Assembly (NCBI GenBank): GCA_029721435.1
Contig: CM056573.1
Span: 2,746,001-2,810,000, forward strand
Direction of reading: 5' to 3'
Source of the DNA: Gymnothorax reevesii
Taxonomy: Eukaryota > Chordata > Actinopteri > Anguilliformes > Muraenidae
Length of the DNA stretch: 64,000 bases
The translations under genes were made by a program, and so were the position numbers. A model generated the notes under the pieces. It was not told the DNA's origin, made no database searches, and saw nothing but the letters and a program-made list of their open reading frames with translations. The number at the start of each line of letters is the position of its first letter. Positions within the stretch are counted from its first letter, which is position 1. Positions 1-11,985 of this stretch are shown here, piece by piece.

Positions 1-1188
1 CGTTACTTTGTCTTAATTAGTTGCATTTCATTTATTTACCTTCTGACTTCACACTACGAGAGAAATGCAATGCCTGCCATGAGGAATGAAAGCCCCAGGT
101 CCATATTGTGTTGATGATGAAGCATTGCAATTAATTGCTGAAAGTTTAACATGTAGACAGATCCAAGTAATTCTAAGATCAATTAATGAGCGAGGATATT
201 TCACACAAGCTTAAATTCCTTATTTTTTCCCACGATATTAACACAAAAAAGGTGTGGGTCATTGTTACTCGCTTTGCCATCAATCTCTTCATTATCTAAT
301 AAATTAATAGATTAAGTGATGTATCAATTATACAAATTTAGAGCCCACTGATTTTTTTTAATACATAATTTCTCCTTTTATCCTGTTGTTTCTCGTATGG
401 CATGATGTGAATATGGAACTTTTATCGTTCAAAGCAAACATAGCTATTTTTGAAAATGTTGCTTAATGGAGAGAAATTGTCCTCATTAATATTCTTGGGT
501 TGCTGTTGTTGTTGCAATGAAAACCAGCTCATGCGCAGTGGCTCCCCAGGACCGAGTTTCAGAACCATTGCCGTATACTGCATGCTGATGCAAACCAGGG
601 TGAAATTTTTGTATTATTATAAGCGGTCATGTTACATGCATTCGAGGACAGATTTGTTTGCACGTGTATCCAACATTTGCCACTTTTTCAGCCAATAGAG
701 ATGAGGAAATGCTTGCAGGTTTGGGAGTCTGTGTCCGTACTTGTATTAAAATGCCTGCAGAACTGGGCCTGCAAACTCAGTGTTTGTGGTTTGATTCTCC
801 GTGAAAACTCCTTCCACAGTTTAACTCAGCCAAATACACAAAGTATTGTGTGCGCGTGTGAATAAAAATCCAGTTTTATGCTGTAAATAGATTCTATGCT
901 GCCCACTTTTTACATCACCGTGCAAACCAGTGAGTGAAATTCCTGTGATATAATAATATGAATTAGTATTTATAATTAAAAATATTTTAAAATATTAGTG
1001 TTTTGAATGAGAAAAAGTCAGATTCTGAGTGAAAAAAATACTGATGAAGTAATCCATTCTGTTGCTTCCACAGCATCGGCCAAACATTTGCACAAAGATA
1101 ATAAATAAATAAATAAATAAACCTCTCATAATAATTGTGCAAGCATAGCATAAATGTGGGAAAAGAGAACTTAAAACAGCGAACTCAC
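1..1188. other. Non-coding stretch without recognised gene
   Basis: AT-rich DNA with no reading frame that resembles a known protein. A short AAAT microsatellite lies near 1100-1121. No transposon ends were recognised. Confidence 0.5.
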
Positions 1189-1221
1189 CTTCGAGGTCAC
1201 CACAGAGCGTGCACTGGGACT
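1189..1221 (-). other. Candidate 33-nt microexon of an unidentified host gene
   Basis: On the minus strand a 33-nt segment lies between two very good splice signals. Upstream is a long pyrimidine tract ending in TTCTCTGTAG, and downstream is AAG|GTGAGT, a full match to the U1 donor consensus. Thirty-three is a multiple of three, so the segment could be included or skipped without changing frame. Two frames are open: one reads SPSARSVVTSK, the other SQCTLCGDLE with split flanking codons and a CxxC pair. I do not recognise the protein, and no neighbouring exon was found in the window. It could be a chance pairing of splice-like motifs. Confidence 0.4.
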
Positions 1222-1294
1222 CTACAGAGAACACACAGGAGAGAAGAGGAGTGTGTTACTGTACATCACTCTCACACCATCACCACAGCAAGTA

Positions 1295-1475
1295 CACTGT
1301 AAAATTTAAAAAGTCAAATCAACTTAAACATGTAAGCCAGCCAGCTGAAAAGCTATTTTAAAGTGGCTCAACTTCAGGTTTTGACTTATTTCAAAACTCA
1401 AACTCAAAAACTCAAGTTGAACAAACTCAAAGATGCTCTGAAGCTGGTTGGCTTTAGATTTAATATTTTACAGTC
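1295..1475. mobile_element. Palindromic MITE, TA target duplication (CACTGTAAAA family)
   Basis: The left end starts CACTGTAAAATTT and the right end finishes with its approximate inverse, AATATTTTACAGTC. Subterminal arms carrying GTAAGCCAGCCAGCT and its inverse (AGCTGGTTGGCTTTA) also pair. Dinucleotide TA flanks both ends (1293-1294 and 1476-1477), as expected for a Tc1/mariner-type insertion. It is about 180 bp and encodes nothing. Confidence 0.65.
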
Positions 1476-1620
1476 TACAGCAGAGTGTGACCTCTGACCT
1501 TGTTCAGCAGCAGCGGCTGTATGAAACATGGAAGGGTTCGGTTTTACATGCTTCTTACAGTCTCAAACTCCATCATTCAGTCCATACAGTGGGGTATTTG
1601 AGGGTTTATGCTGGAGTATA

Positions 1621-1813
1621 CACTGTAAAAAAAAAGTTGTCTCAACTGAAAAAAGTTAGTGTCCAGGCTGCCTTAAAATTTCAAGTAAAGTGAATTGAAG
1701 ATTATAAGTTGAATATTACCTCAACTTGTCATCTCAAGTTCAATGAGCTTAAAATTTTAAGGCAGCCTGGACACTAACTTCTTTCAGTTGAGGCAACTTT
1801 TTTTTTTACAGTG
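1621..1813. mobile_element. Foldback MITE with ~64-bp inverted arms
   Basis: The first ~64 bases, starting CACTGTAAAAAAAAAG, return almost unchanged in inverse at the right end, including a shared GTTAGTGTCCAGGCTGCC block. Only a short AT-rich loop separates the arms. The terminal CACTGTAAAA matches the MITEs at 1295 and 9549. The left flank is TA and the right flank CA, so the target duplication is degraded. No coding capacity. Confidence 0.75.
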
Positions 1814-2443
1814 CACACACCTCTTTCTGTGAATTTAAAGTACCCAGCAATCAGCCTAAAAGCCATTGAAGTACATATGTAGCTATGAGTATGTAGCTAA
1901 GAGAGTAAAGCCACTTCTGCAGGGATCAATACGCCACCGAGTCCACAGCTGTAGTGTTTATATGTCTGATATCCCATTGAAAAACCCCTTTATAAACTCT
2001 GCATGGCTACATGCATCACAGTGGGAGATTATACAGGAAAATCTGCATCATATTCACACAAACATATGATGAAGTGTATAATGTATGGAACTTGAATGTT
2101 CAATGTGAATATTCAGGTGTTCATAAATATTTATCAGAAATTAAATATTTCTTTGCAAACAATTTAATGTTTCTTTCCTGAATTCTACTCTTGCCTTAGC
2201 AGACTATAAGTTGCCTGTTATAGTCCACAAATAATGTACAGGTGGAATTGAGGAACATCTCTGTTTCGAGAATTAAAAAAAGTTAAAAAGGTACCCTGGA
2301 TTATGCGGAATGTGAGTTGTGGGCTAATAATCAAATTTGCACCCAAACAGAGAAAAAATGACTGAACCCCTGGCTACAGGAACAGCGTCATGAGCCGATA
2401 CCTGAGGGGACCTGCTGCGTGACAATGATTCTGCTCCTTAAGG

Positions 2444-2444
<1 letters not shown>
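1814..2444. other. Non-coding stretch, nothing recognised
   Basis: AT-rich unique-looking DNA with no supported gene or repeat. Confidence 0.5.
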
Positions 2445-2479
<35 letters not shown>

Positions 2480-2605
2480 CTCTCTCTCTCTCTATCCCTC
2501 TTTCTGTCTTTCAATCCATCTCTCCCTCTCTCTCTCCCTCCCTATCCCTCTCTCACTGTCTCTCTCTATTGCTCTTTCCCTCACACTCCCTCCCTCCATC
2601 TCTGA
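2445..2605. repeat. (CT)n microsatellite, interrupted
   Basis: About 160 bp of TC dinucleotides with CCCT interruptions. The apparent SLSLS-rich reading frame across it is a product of the repeat. Confidence 0.9.
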
Positions 2606-3054
2606 GAATGAGCAGGAAGCAGGTTGACTGATTGAAGAACGTAGGATCCCCTTTAATTAAAGCTGCATGAACTGTGTGATGTTCGGACATAGAGGAGCAG
2701 GCCTGTAAAATCATTGCAGTGATCTGCCCTGCATGATACTTCATTATTTCTGCATGAAACGTCCCTCTGTTGGTCAGCTGGTTTATCAGTGTGACTCAAC
2801 AGCAGGAGGGTCTCAATCCAAAACACAACCCCAGAAACACTGAAAACGCTTTGGGCTCAAAGGATATGAAATTTATTTAAGATTCCTGATATTACAACTC
2901 ATGACCCAGGCAGTAGTCAGAAATCCTGATTGTAATTAACTTAGAAAAATCTTCTAAACCAGAAGTCACAACAAAATAAGACGGACGTGGAAAATGAAAA
3001 ATCTGTTTCTTATTTCAAGAGCTTAAAAATGTACAACAGTACCTTTCGTGCCCA
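2606..3054. other. Non-coding stretch, nothing recognised
   Basis: No supported gene, transposon end or repeat. Confidence 0.5.
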
Positions 3055-4545
3055 TGTTATGATTCTGCTCTGACTGTCATGGTTCTGATCTGCTTTGCCA
3101 TGTCCCTGATCTGTTTGCCTTGTTTGTATTTGGATCTTTGCTCTGTCGAACTCTGCCTTGGATTATGTATTGTGATTTGGTTACTTAGATTTGTTCATGG
3201 ATTGTCTAGTTTAGTTTTTCCATGTTTTGTATTTTGCCATATTCCATTCCTGCAGTTACATTCCGGTCCATGTTTTTGTTTCTGCCATGCATTGCACTTT
3301 GTCTCCCCCTGTCTGGTCTTCTGTCATGTGTTTGCTCACAGCCCCAGTATTGCGTGCCACTCTGTCGGGTGATTTAATGGTTTCTGGATTTCAATCATTC
3401 CTTCAATTCTCGTTTACTTCCTTCATCTTGCTTTTTCTATATTACTAACCCACACTAACAGTTTGTTGTTTTTGCTAAATTACTAACCAAGACTAACATA
3501 GTACATAGTACTAACTTACTAACGAGCACTAGGGATTGTATAGCTGCACTCTGCTAATTGACTAATGATCCCTCAGCATTCGCCCTGTTCTAGTCTCCAC
3601 CTCTTGCCTTCACTCAATTTACTTTGCTGTGTTTCGTGGAGATTCTCTGCACCTGTTTAATTACTGTTCTGTAATCACTGTTCTGCCACTCACTCTGTGC
3701 GCTTAGAAATCCCTAACTGGATCTGTTTGTTTTGTCTATAGGCTGTCTTGCGATCCCTGTCCGCGCTTTGGCTTTTGCCTTTTTCATGTGATTAGGTACT
3801 TCCTCATGTTCATTCCTTTGTAATTAGTTTGATCCAATTAACCTTTTTTATACCCTCTGCCATCTCAATTCTGTACAGTACAGGTAGCACTATCATTATT
3901 TCAGTTCACACTTTTTTTTTTTTAAATCTTGTTTTATTTTGTTAGGATCGTTGTTGTTGTGTGTTGCTGTTGTTGTTCTGTTTTTTATTGCTACTGCGGC
4001 ACAACTAATCGCCCCATGGGGACAAATAAATATCTTGAATCTTGAATCTTGAATCTTGAACCTGCTCCCTGCATAGCATGTGACCTTCCTCTTGTCTATT
4101 TAAACGGTCTTTTCACTCACAGCTCTTGTCAGAACGTTGATCAGTATTTCATTGTGCCGAGCTCCTCGTATTCCGTGAGTATTGTTTCTCTTTGTCCGAC
4201 CTTCATTCTTGCCATTGCCCTTTTTTGTATCATTTTTGTCTTTCTGGATTTCGACCCATTTTTGTATGACCATGATTTGTGTTTGGATGCCCTGTGTATG
4301 ACCATTGGCTTTGCTCATCGACTACGACTTTTTGCTGATCGTTTTTGTACCTCTGCTCATCTGTCTTACTGGTTCTGACCCCTGCCCTCTAGTCGACACT
4401 GTTTTTGGATTTCGTATTGTGGCTTGGCAATTCCTGTGTTTTTTGGCTTTGACTCGTACTCCAATAAAGGCATACGTTTTTTGGATTACTGTCTCTCGCA
4501 AGTGGTTCCTCACAGCCCCTGCTGAGTAGGAACACCTGGGTTACA
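3055..4545 (+). mobile_element. Sushi-type Ty3/gypsy LTR copy, interrupted
   Basis: Starts TGTTATGATTCTG and ends GGGTTACA. It is colinear with the LTRs at 7008-8077, 20832-21969 and 47494-48765, sharing for example a GGTGATTTA-TGG-TTCTGG block and a block of short ACTAAC repeats. A TATTTAA box at 4097-4103 lies 31 nt before the GTCAGAACGT motif at 4128-4137, the presumed start of R. About 225 bp of foreign sequence (3832-4058) interrupts it. I could not find a matching target duplication, so it may be an old solo LTR or a remnant of a longer copy. Open frames inside are not genes. Confidence 0.7.
3832..4058 (+). mobile_element. Short LINE 3' tail inserted in the LTR
   Basis: Sequence absent from the sister LTRs. 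It ends in CCCCATGGGGACAAATAAA followed by four tandem copies of the 7-mer CTTGAAT. A simple-sequence tail after an AATAAA-like signal is typical of 5'-truncated CR1/L2-type LINE copies. The family is inferred, not recognised with certainty. Confidence 0.5.
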
Positions 4546-7007
4546 GAAAAATCATAAGATAAAACACCAGTGTATTTCTTATTAACTCTACAGAGGAGGT
4601 CATGTTTTCACCCGTGTTTGTCTGTCTGTTAACAGGATAACTCAAAGTTATGAACAGTTCGGCTCGGACTTTGGTAGGATGATCGGTGGAGGTCCAAGGA
4701 AGAGTTGATTAAATTTTGAAAGTGATCTAGAACTTCTTCTGGATTCTGGATCCAGAAGAAGTTAAAATGTACCTGAACAGAATAATTGTCCCTTATGTAA
4801 TTAACAGATTTTCATAAAATTTCAGGATTAAATAAAATCTACTCTACTGTAGAATTGATTATAGTTGCTGGTGTTCTGGATAATATTCTTGAGGATCCAG
4901 AACCAACTAGACAAGTCAGTCACCCGCGACCAATGGGTGTAGCCCTCGATTGACCACATTTGTCACTGTGGCTTATTTTTGAGAAAAATTGTCAATTATT
5001 TAGTGAATCATATTACCATTGTAACCAAAATCAATTGTCCTAATTACTGCCCATATACATACCAAAAGAAAAGAAAAGAAATAGCTCTAAGTTCGTACGT
5101 ATAGAGCGTCCACAAGGAAATCTCTGTTGGCGGTAGTGGACACATAACGAGGCCCAATCCATAGTAGCCCTGACGTCGTCCAGGGGCCACAATAACACGA
5201 AAATATGGCGCAGAGGTATGCGCTCTACCGAGTGACTTTAGAGTTCCCTCCTTTTTTTGTGAAGTCTGGTATTTTTTCTCCTACAGTCGCAACATTACAG
5301 TTCTGGCATCTTTAGTGTATTTCAGTCCATATGGAGCATAATGCTGAGAGTGTTTTGTGCGAGAGAATTTCAGAGCATGAATCATTTTTATTGACTAAAA
5401 TACTTGGTTCAGCCAAAACTTCAGATACATCACAGGTTATTCTCATTGAATAAAGCAGTGAATTGTCAGCACAACACTGTGAACTGTGAAAAACATCATT
5501 CAGTAGAATCTTTCTCTGAAGAAAACATTAGAGGGCCAATGCTGGTACTGCAAGACACAGGATTCACAAATCTAACCAGCAGACATAATAAGAATGTTCC
5601 AGAAATCCAACTGCAAAATATTCATAATGTAAATATTGAACAGCCTTAAACGTTTCATAATTTTTAGTCATTATTTCTGTCGTAAATCAATGCAGCTCGA
5701 TCGTCTAAAGTGGCCATCATTTAACCTTGATTATGAAAGCAATAGTCCACATGACATAAGAGATTACATTTGATATTATATTGATTTTTAATCTCACTGT
5801 AGGTTAGAAGGCAGTTGTTCACGTTTGTGGAAATGAGTTTCGGGAGATGATGAGCGATATGATGAGAAGCTGAAACGTAACAGCAGTAAGTGCGAACTAC
5901 AACTGCAGAATATTACATTTGTCCAGTCTGCGCATCTGAAAGCACAGTGTACTCTGAGATTAACAGGTTTTTCCCATGACACAAACCTTAAACTCCCTCA
6001 TTTTCATGCTCGCAGTGCAGGATGTCCTGCTGAAATGTTCCTGGAAACTTGGGTTGGCTGAGGAAAACTATGAATTGAAGCACCTATTACTAAAACCCCA
6101 TAAGTCACACTTGACCTGACTTGACTTGTGGGGTTTTAGTAATTAGTGCGTCAATTACAGAAAAACTTGCACTGCTTATCAATCATTTGGAACATCATTT
6201 TTTGTTCAGATTCCAGTGCCACAGTATGTCACTGCTGACTAGTGAAAATTAAATACCATTATTGATATTAAAATTATGAATTGCTGCTTGCCAATGATTG
6301 TCAAATAAAAATATGATCTTGTCAGTTATGGAACTATATACTACTAATGAAGGATGTACTGCAGCCACAGTGGAGATTTTCAGTGCTGTACTGTCAGAGG
6401 TATAAAAGTCCAACAGTAACCTCACATTAAAATTCTTATGAGCTCCATAACAGTTTGCATTTATATTCCGTCATCAGGAGAGGAAGGATTTCACAGCGGT
6501 GTTAGAGAGGGGCCGACCGCTGGGGAAATATTACTGTGAGGAAGGGTAGATATGTACGCATTGTGTTACTGCAATAATATTGGATTCATGAAATTACTGA
6601 TAGTTTCAATGTATGTTTTCATCAGGGTATTGATTCATCCCTAAATGCCCTGAAGAAGGCTTTTAGAAAAACATTTGTAATTTTATGAATTAATTATCAT
6701 TGCATCTTGACTAAAAGTGTACGACTGCCCTTTTTAAGATGTAGTCAGCAACCTAACATTAATTTGCTCATTAGCGAAGGCGAACCACAAGAATGGCAGC
6801 CAGTTTGTTTTTACCTGGCATCATCATTCATTATATCACACAGTAATCAGAAATTTTTCAATCCTCAATTATTTTGACTTAAAAAAAATAATCGATTTGT
6901 TTTTTAAAGATTCTGATTTCCTATAATAGACAAAATGGCACATATTTGTTAGCTAGGCTTATAAGTGACTCTATGGCAGTATTCATAATTTGGTATGGTT
7001 AAAAAGA
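4546..7007. other. Long non-coding stretch with one hairpin
   Basis: No supported gene. A 20-bp-arm hairpin lies at 6081-6147 (listed separately). Short open frames near 5404 and 5794 have no recognisable protein features. Confidence 0.5.
6081..6147. repeat. Inverted repeat / hairpin
   Basis: Arm ATTACTAAAACCCCA (6086-6100) is matched by TGGGGTTTTAGTAAT (6129-6143), extended imperfectly by TAAGTCA/TGACTTG. The loop holds short direct repeats of TTGAC. It is probably a relic of a palindromic MITE. Confidence 0.6.
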
Positions 7008-8077
7008 TGTTACTGTGATGTAGCGCTCAGGAACCAGTCGCGAGAACCAAGCAATGCAGTAGGTGGGAATTTTATTAAGCGAGGGGGTAAACCCCTGCAG
7101 GGCAGAAGGCAACAGTACAAAGTCCACAATCCAAAAATCACAATCCACAGGGCAGAATCTGGGTCGAAAACCAGGGCAGCAATCACAGTACTCGTAGTCA
7201 GACAGAAAAGGTTTCAAAAAACAGATGCAGACAGAATTCCAAATCAGAGTAAAAATTGTAAATCAGGGACGGTCCAGTCAGAAAAGAATCACAAAGAAGA
7301 CGAGGCGAAAACAAACGTAGCACAGGCAAACCAAGAGAAACGTTCTGACAAGAAACTGTGGTGAGAAGAGTCCTAATATACACACACGGGGGGTCACATG
7401 CTATACAGAAATCAGGGGTAGAGAATCAGACTAATTACAAAGGAGGAAACATGAGGCAGAACCTAATCACATGAAATAGGCAAAAGCCAAAATGCGGACA
7501 GGGATCACGAGACAGCCAATTGACAAAACATACAGCTCCAGTTAAAGGATTTAACGTGTGCTCAGATAATGAGAGAAAGGACAGCGTGAGCAGGTGCGGA
7601 GGATCCGCTGAAACGCAGCAGAGAAGATTAGGGAGAGACAAGAGGCGGAGACTAGAACAGGGCAAGTGCTGAGAGCTTGTTAATCAATTCGTAAGGTGCA
7701 GCTATACAATCCCTAGTGCTCGTTAGAAAGTTGGTATTATATACAATGTTAGTCTAGGTTAGTAACTTTAACAAAAACAACAAACTGTTAGTTTTGGTTA
7801 GTAATCTAGAAAAGCAAGATGAAGGAAGTAAACGAGACTGGAAGGAATGGTTGAAATCCCAGAAACCATGAAATCACCCGACAGAGTGGCACGCAGTACT
7901 GGGGCAGTGAGTGATCACATGACATGAGACCAGACAGGGGGAGACAAAATGCAATGCAGGGCAGAAGTAAAAACATGGACTGGAATAATAACAGCAGAGC
8001 GGATAATGGCAAAAACAAAAACATGGCCGAAACTAAACTAAGACAAAACACAAACAGAGCCAGACAGAATCATAACA
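7008..8077 (-). mobile_element. Sushi-type Ty3/gypsy LTR copy, inverted
   Basis: Read on the minus strand it starts TGTTATGATTCTGTC (8077 downward) and ends GTAACA at 7008. It aligns over its length with the LTR of the element at 16.5-22.0 kb and the solo LTR at 47.5 kb. A TATATTA box (7380 downward) precedes the GTCAGAACGT motif (7349 downward) by 31 nt. Flanking 5-mers (AAAGA and GTCTC) do not match, so no target duplication is visible. It carries no genes. Confidence 0.7.
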
Positions 8078-9548
8078 GTCTCCCATTTAAAATGCTTTCT
8101 TTTTAACACAGAAAACATTTTGAATAAGATCCAACTTAAAACCTATTACACTGCTGAAAAAAAAGGGATTAAATTCAGAGTAACTTTTGGATTAATGCTT
8201 TAATAGCTTATTATTGCCATCCGTATAATATCAAATGTATCACATTATTGGTGGCCGCTTGGTCATTTTTTCATTAATAATTTCTTAATCATTGTAGGTT
8301 TGTGTATTGACTTTGTTTATTCACTAAATAAGTTGTTTGATTGTTAATCAGACGATCTTAGAAGAAAACAGTTTTAAAGCATCATGCATTAAAAGGTGAG
8401 AGGCTGAGCGTACGGCACTAAAAATATGTCAGAGCATCAGCGGGTGTTCGGGGCGAAGAGGTTAATGCATTTCATTGTCTCAAAAAAGAGAAAGAGCAGT
8501 TTTGAGAAGTAAAGTAACTACAAAAATTATTCTTCCCTTTTTAAGAGACAGACCTTCTGAGGGTTTCATTAAATTGCAAATCTTATTTACCAAATTTAAT
8601 CAGTCTCCAGCTTGACTGAACAAGTGGGACCATTTTGCTCGATGAGGAAAGGTTTTTGAAATCTGTCCACATGCACAGAAGCTACGGCGAGTGAAAGTCA
8701 GAGGCATCCATCTGGATATAATTCATGAGTAAAACCTTTGGATGACATACACAACACTATGTGCCCTCAATTCAGCATTACATCTGACCTTCTTCTCACC
8801 CCACCTGCTGCAGAGGACAGTGTTTGGCAGCGATGCCATGTTGGCTCAACAATGGACTTTAAGAGCCCTGCTTTAGGGAGGCAAACATCAGGAAAAAGGT
8901 TTGAACTTTGGATGAACTGGCACAAGGAGTCATTTCCTCAATCTTGTCATGTGACTGCCACTGTTGACAAAGCTGTCGGCTTCCGGGAAGCACACCTTCA
9001 GAGATATTAAACATGACTGCTGGGACATGTCGGTGCAAACCCTTGTCTAGTCAAAAACTGTGTCTGTGTTTTTGTCTCTACTGATTCTATTCAGTAAAAG
9101 AGATTAAGAGTCTTTGTGCGCTTCCATAGATTTGAATAACAGCAACATGCTTCCAGTATCTCTGTATTCAGACGCATACAACAACACATTTCTGTCTGTA
9201 TCTATCGACAAAAAATCTGACAATAAAGTCCAAGTTAAAGAGAAAATAAAAATAACTATTTGTCTTGTCTCTGTGTCCGTCCGCACCCTTTTTAATGGGC
9301 CTAACTGGGAGGTGTGAAGTCTATAATGACAGAAAATGCTTTTAAAGATGTAAGTACACAAATGTTTAAGGGTTCCTCACTAACACAGAGGTTGTTCTGG
9401 TGTGCACTGGTTCATTGGCAGGTTGTCCTTTTTCCGGGGTTCGACTGTATTTCACAGTAACTAGTGATCCACATAAAGCATCTTTCGCTTAACTGTGGAG
9501 TCAGGCAACCAGTTAGTCACAAATCAATCAATCAGTCAAACTGATGTA
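8078..9548. other. Non-coding stretch, nothing recognised
   Basis: No gene or repeat supported. The 90-codon frame near 8738 shows no domain, signal or repeat. Confidence 0.5.
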
Positions 9549-9803
9549 CACCGTAAAACCAATTTTTTAAGTTCTGAACATATGCAAAAAAAAATTTTTT
9601 ACAATTTTTAAACGTCAAAATGTTTAGATTTAATTTTAAAGTGTATTCAACAAATCTGAAAAAAAAAACTCTATCACAACATTCAATGAAGATAGGAGTT
9701 TTTAATGAGAACACCTATTTACAAAAATAATCACCAGGCATTTAGCTTTTACAAATTGGTGTTTAGATTATGAACATGTCACATGACCCACAGTTTTACA
9801 GCG
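9549..9803. mobile_element. MITE with TA duplication (CACTGTAAAA-like family)
   Basis: The left end CACCGTAAAAC and right end GTTTTACAGCG are near-inverse, and each is flanked by TA (9547-9548, 9804-9805). The interior is very AT-rich. The ends resemble the MITEs at 1295 and 1621. Confidence 0.5.
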
Positions 9804-10830
9804 TACACAACAAGGCCCGATTACAGACCAACACTCAGGAACTGTCCACTCAACACAGAGGTTTTTGAAATCAGAATTTTCAATACATTTCAGTCTTTTG
9901 TCCTCAACCACAGACTGGGAAAATGTAGTTTTTGCTTTGTGATGTCAGGGTAACCAGACCTTATTTCCGTTAGCATATGGCACAATCTCTTGCTTTTTAA
10001 GACATCGACCAAACACTGCTGATGAAGTTTTTGCACGCTAACACATAAAGGTTTACACATAAATTGGTTACTCAATCACCACACTGTGACACGGAGGAGT
10101 CAGAATGCTGTACAGTAGTCACTGCTGCGTAATCTCACTCTCCCACAAAACCCATCCCCTTCCTGCCTGCGCCGATGCCCCGTTCGTGACTTCAATACCT
10201 TCACCTGAGTCGGTCCGGCCTGGCAGCCCAAACTACCGGTTATGGCTATTTTATTTATGACCTGTGATTGGCCAGTATTGTCCTGCATTACATTGAATCA
10301 TCGATGACTGTTAGTTTGGCAGACTGTAGAGCTCTTTACCAGCGTTCTACGTCTGGATGGAGATTTTCACAGAGATGATGGAGAGCGATGGAGGAAGAAC
10401 CCTGTTTTTAAAAATACGCCTGTGTGTGTGTGTGTGTATGTGTGTGTGTGTGTACCCTCAGCCTCAGACACCTGTTCCACGGGAGCTGGAAATGGCCGTT
10501 TCGTCTGAAGGCGTTTATTTCCTGTGGTTCATGAAACCCTGAGAGACCCTCAGAGCCACGGAGAGCTGCAGCCCCCCCAACAGGAGACACCTGAAGCTGA
10601 ACTTACATCACAGAGCTGAGTGTACAAGCACACACTGCAGGCTGTGATTTATGGCTGATCCAGGATCTGCTCACTAGCTTAATAAGGACCTTCTATTCCA
10701 CAGAGTTCCTTTAGCTCCCACTGAATTCTGGGATGTCCCTTCAAAAACACACACACTGCAGGTTTCCACTGCACAGCATGGGCCAGGATCAACAACTGAC
10801 TTCCTATATATTTATTTATTTATTTATTAA
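9804..10830. other. Non-coding stretch with (GT)n at 10421-10453
   Basis: Contains a ~33-bp GT microsatellite and otherwise no supported feature. Confidence 0.5.
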
Positions 10831-11008
10831 CCCTTTCGGTACCAACAGAAGACATACAGTTTGTCCCAACTTTATTGTATCAATTCCTGACAGATCCAGT
10901 ATGACAAGCGATATTGATAAAATTACAGTATGTTTTAATTCACAAAAAAAAACATATGTATCCAATAGATAGCTCTGATTCGTGTTACTGTTTTCAGCAT
11001 TGAAAAGG
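10831..11008. mobile_element. Possible small piggyBac-like MITE
   Basis: TTAA occurs at both edges (10827-10830, 11009-11012). The left end CCCTTTCGGT is only weakly inverse to the right end (CCTTTTCAAT when reversed). TTAA plus a terminal CC(C/T)T fits piggyBac-type ends, but the match is short and could be chance. Confidence 0.3.
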
Positions 11009-11012
11009 TTAA

Positions 11013-11985
11013 AAATGCATTAAAGACATGGTCATCTGTGAGCCACAATTAAACATAACAACTAAATTTTGGAATTTATTCAGGCTCAATAATTTGTTAT
11101 TTTGATATTTTATTTTTGCATGATGATTGAACAGAAGTTCTGTCACTCTGTCTGTCTGCTCCCCTATTTTAATTAGTCATTTTTCACCTGAACTTGATTT
11201 TGGCCATTTTGGCCGATCTCGATGTCATTTGGCTTGTAGGTCACAATGGCCACCACCTCACTAAGGACTGAATAAGTGGTTTCATTAAGCCATGATTTTT
11301 CATTGGATCCCCCTGAAACTTTTGCATAAAAGACTTCTTCTTTCTAAGAGAGGCTTTGAACTTGAAATAACCCACCCAGTGGAGGGAACGTGTTTGAAGT
11401 ACGGCTGACACACAAGACTGTAGCACTTGTGAAAGATCTGTGATTATACACCTTACTAATGAGCAGACTTTTTCTGATGTTACGAAGCTTTTGTGTAGAT
11501 CATAAGTTAAATCCATTATCACTCTTATTCCTTTGCCAGATTATAAGAACAAACACTCAACACTGTGAACATCTGAAAACAGTTTAATTCACTACCTCAG
11601 GCGTTAGAAGTCATGTGACTATAATAAAATAAAAAATTGTTTGGCCTTACTTTCAAAGTAATGCAATATTGGACATGTAAACTTCAACAAAATCAAACTG
11701 AATCATCCTACAGCCTTATTTTTGCATAATCAGGACTCTAATTTGTTTCTGAACGTAACATTTTGATGTTTTAAACGTAACGTTTTGACCAAATGGGACG
11801 GAGCAATACCCTCCGAATCAAGAGGCATTTGACTGAAGTAGCTATTGCCATTTACTGCATGCTCAAATGATAACCCCAGCACTGAAAAATGACAAAATCT
11901 CCATGAAAATGAGTCAAATCACTTTCAGAATTGCAGGTGCACAGGTTTTCCCTGTGATGCTACTGCATGACAAGTTTGAAAACTA
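11013..11985. other. Non-coding stretch, nothing recognised
   Basis: No supported gene or repeat up to the TA flanking the Tc1 element. Confidence 0.5.

Noticed and set aside
3079..4529. Hydrophobic, Cys/Phe-rich frames
   Set aside because: They fall in a sushi-type LTR, and similar spurious frames occur in the sister LTRs.
6476..6551. Open stretch reading ERKDFTAVLERGRPLGKYYCEEG after a CAG
   Set aside because: The pyrimidine tract is weak, the downstream GGGTAGAT is a poor donor, and I do not recognise the peptide.
7008..8077. Target duplication for the LTR copies at 3055 and 7008
   Set aside because: Flanking 5-mers do not match at either copy, so solo-LTR status by clean recombination cannot be claimed.
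8738..9010. 90-codon frame with an ATG
   Set aside because: No domain, signal peptide, splice context or repeat; length is within chance for this much sequence.
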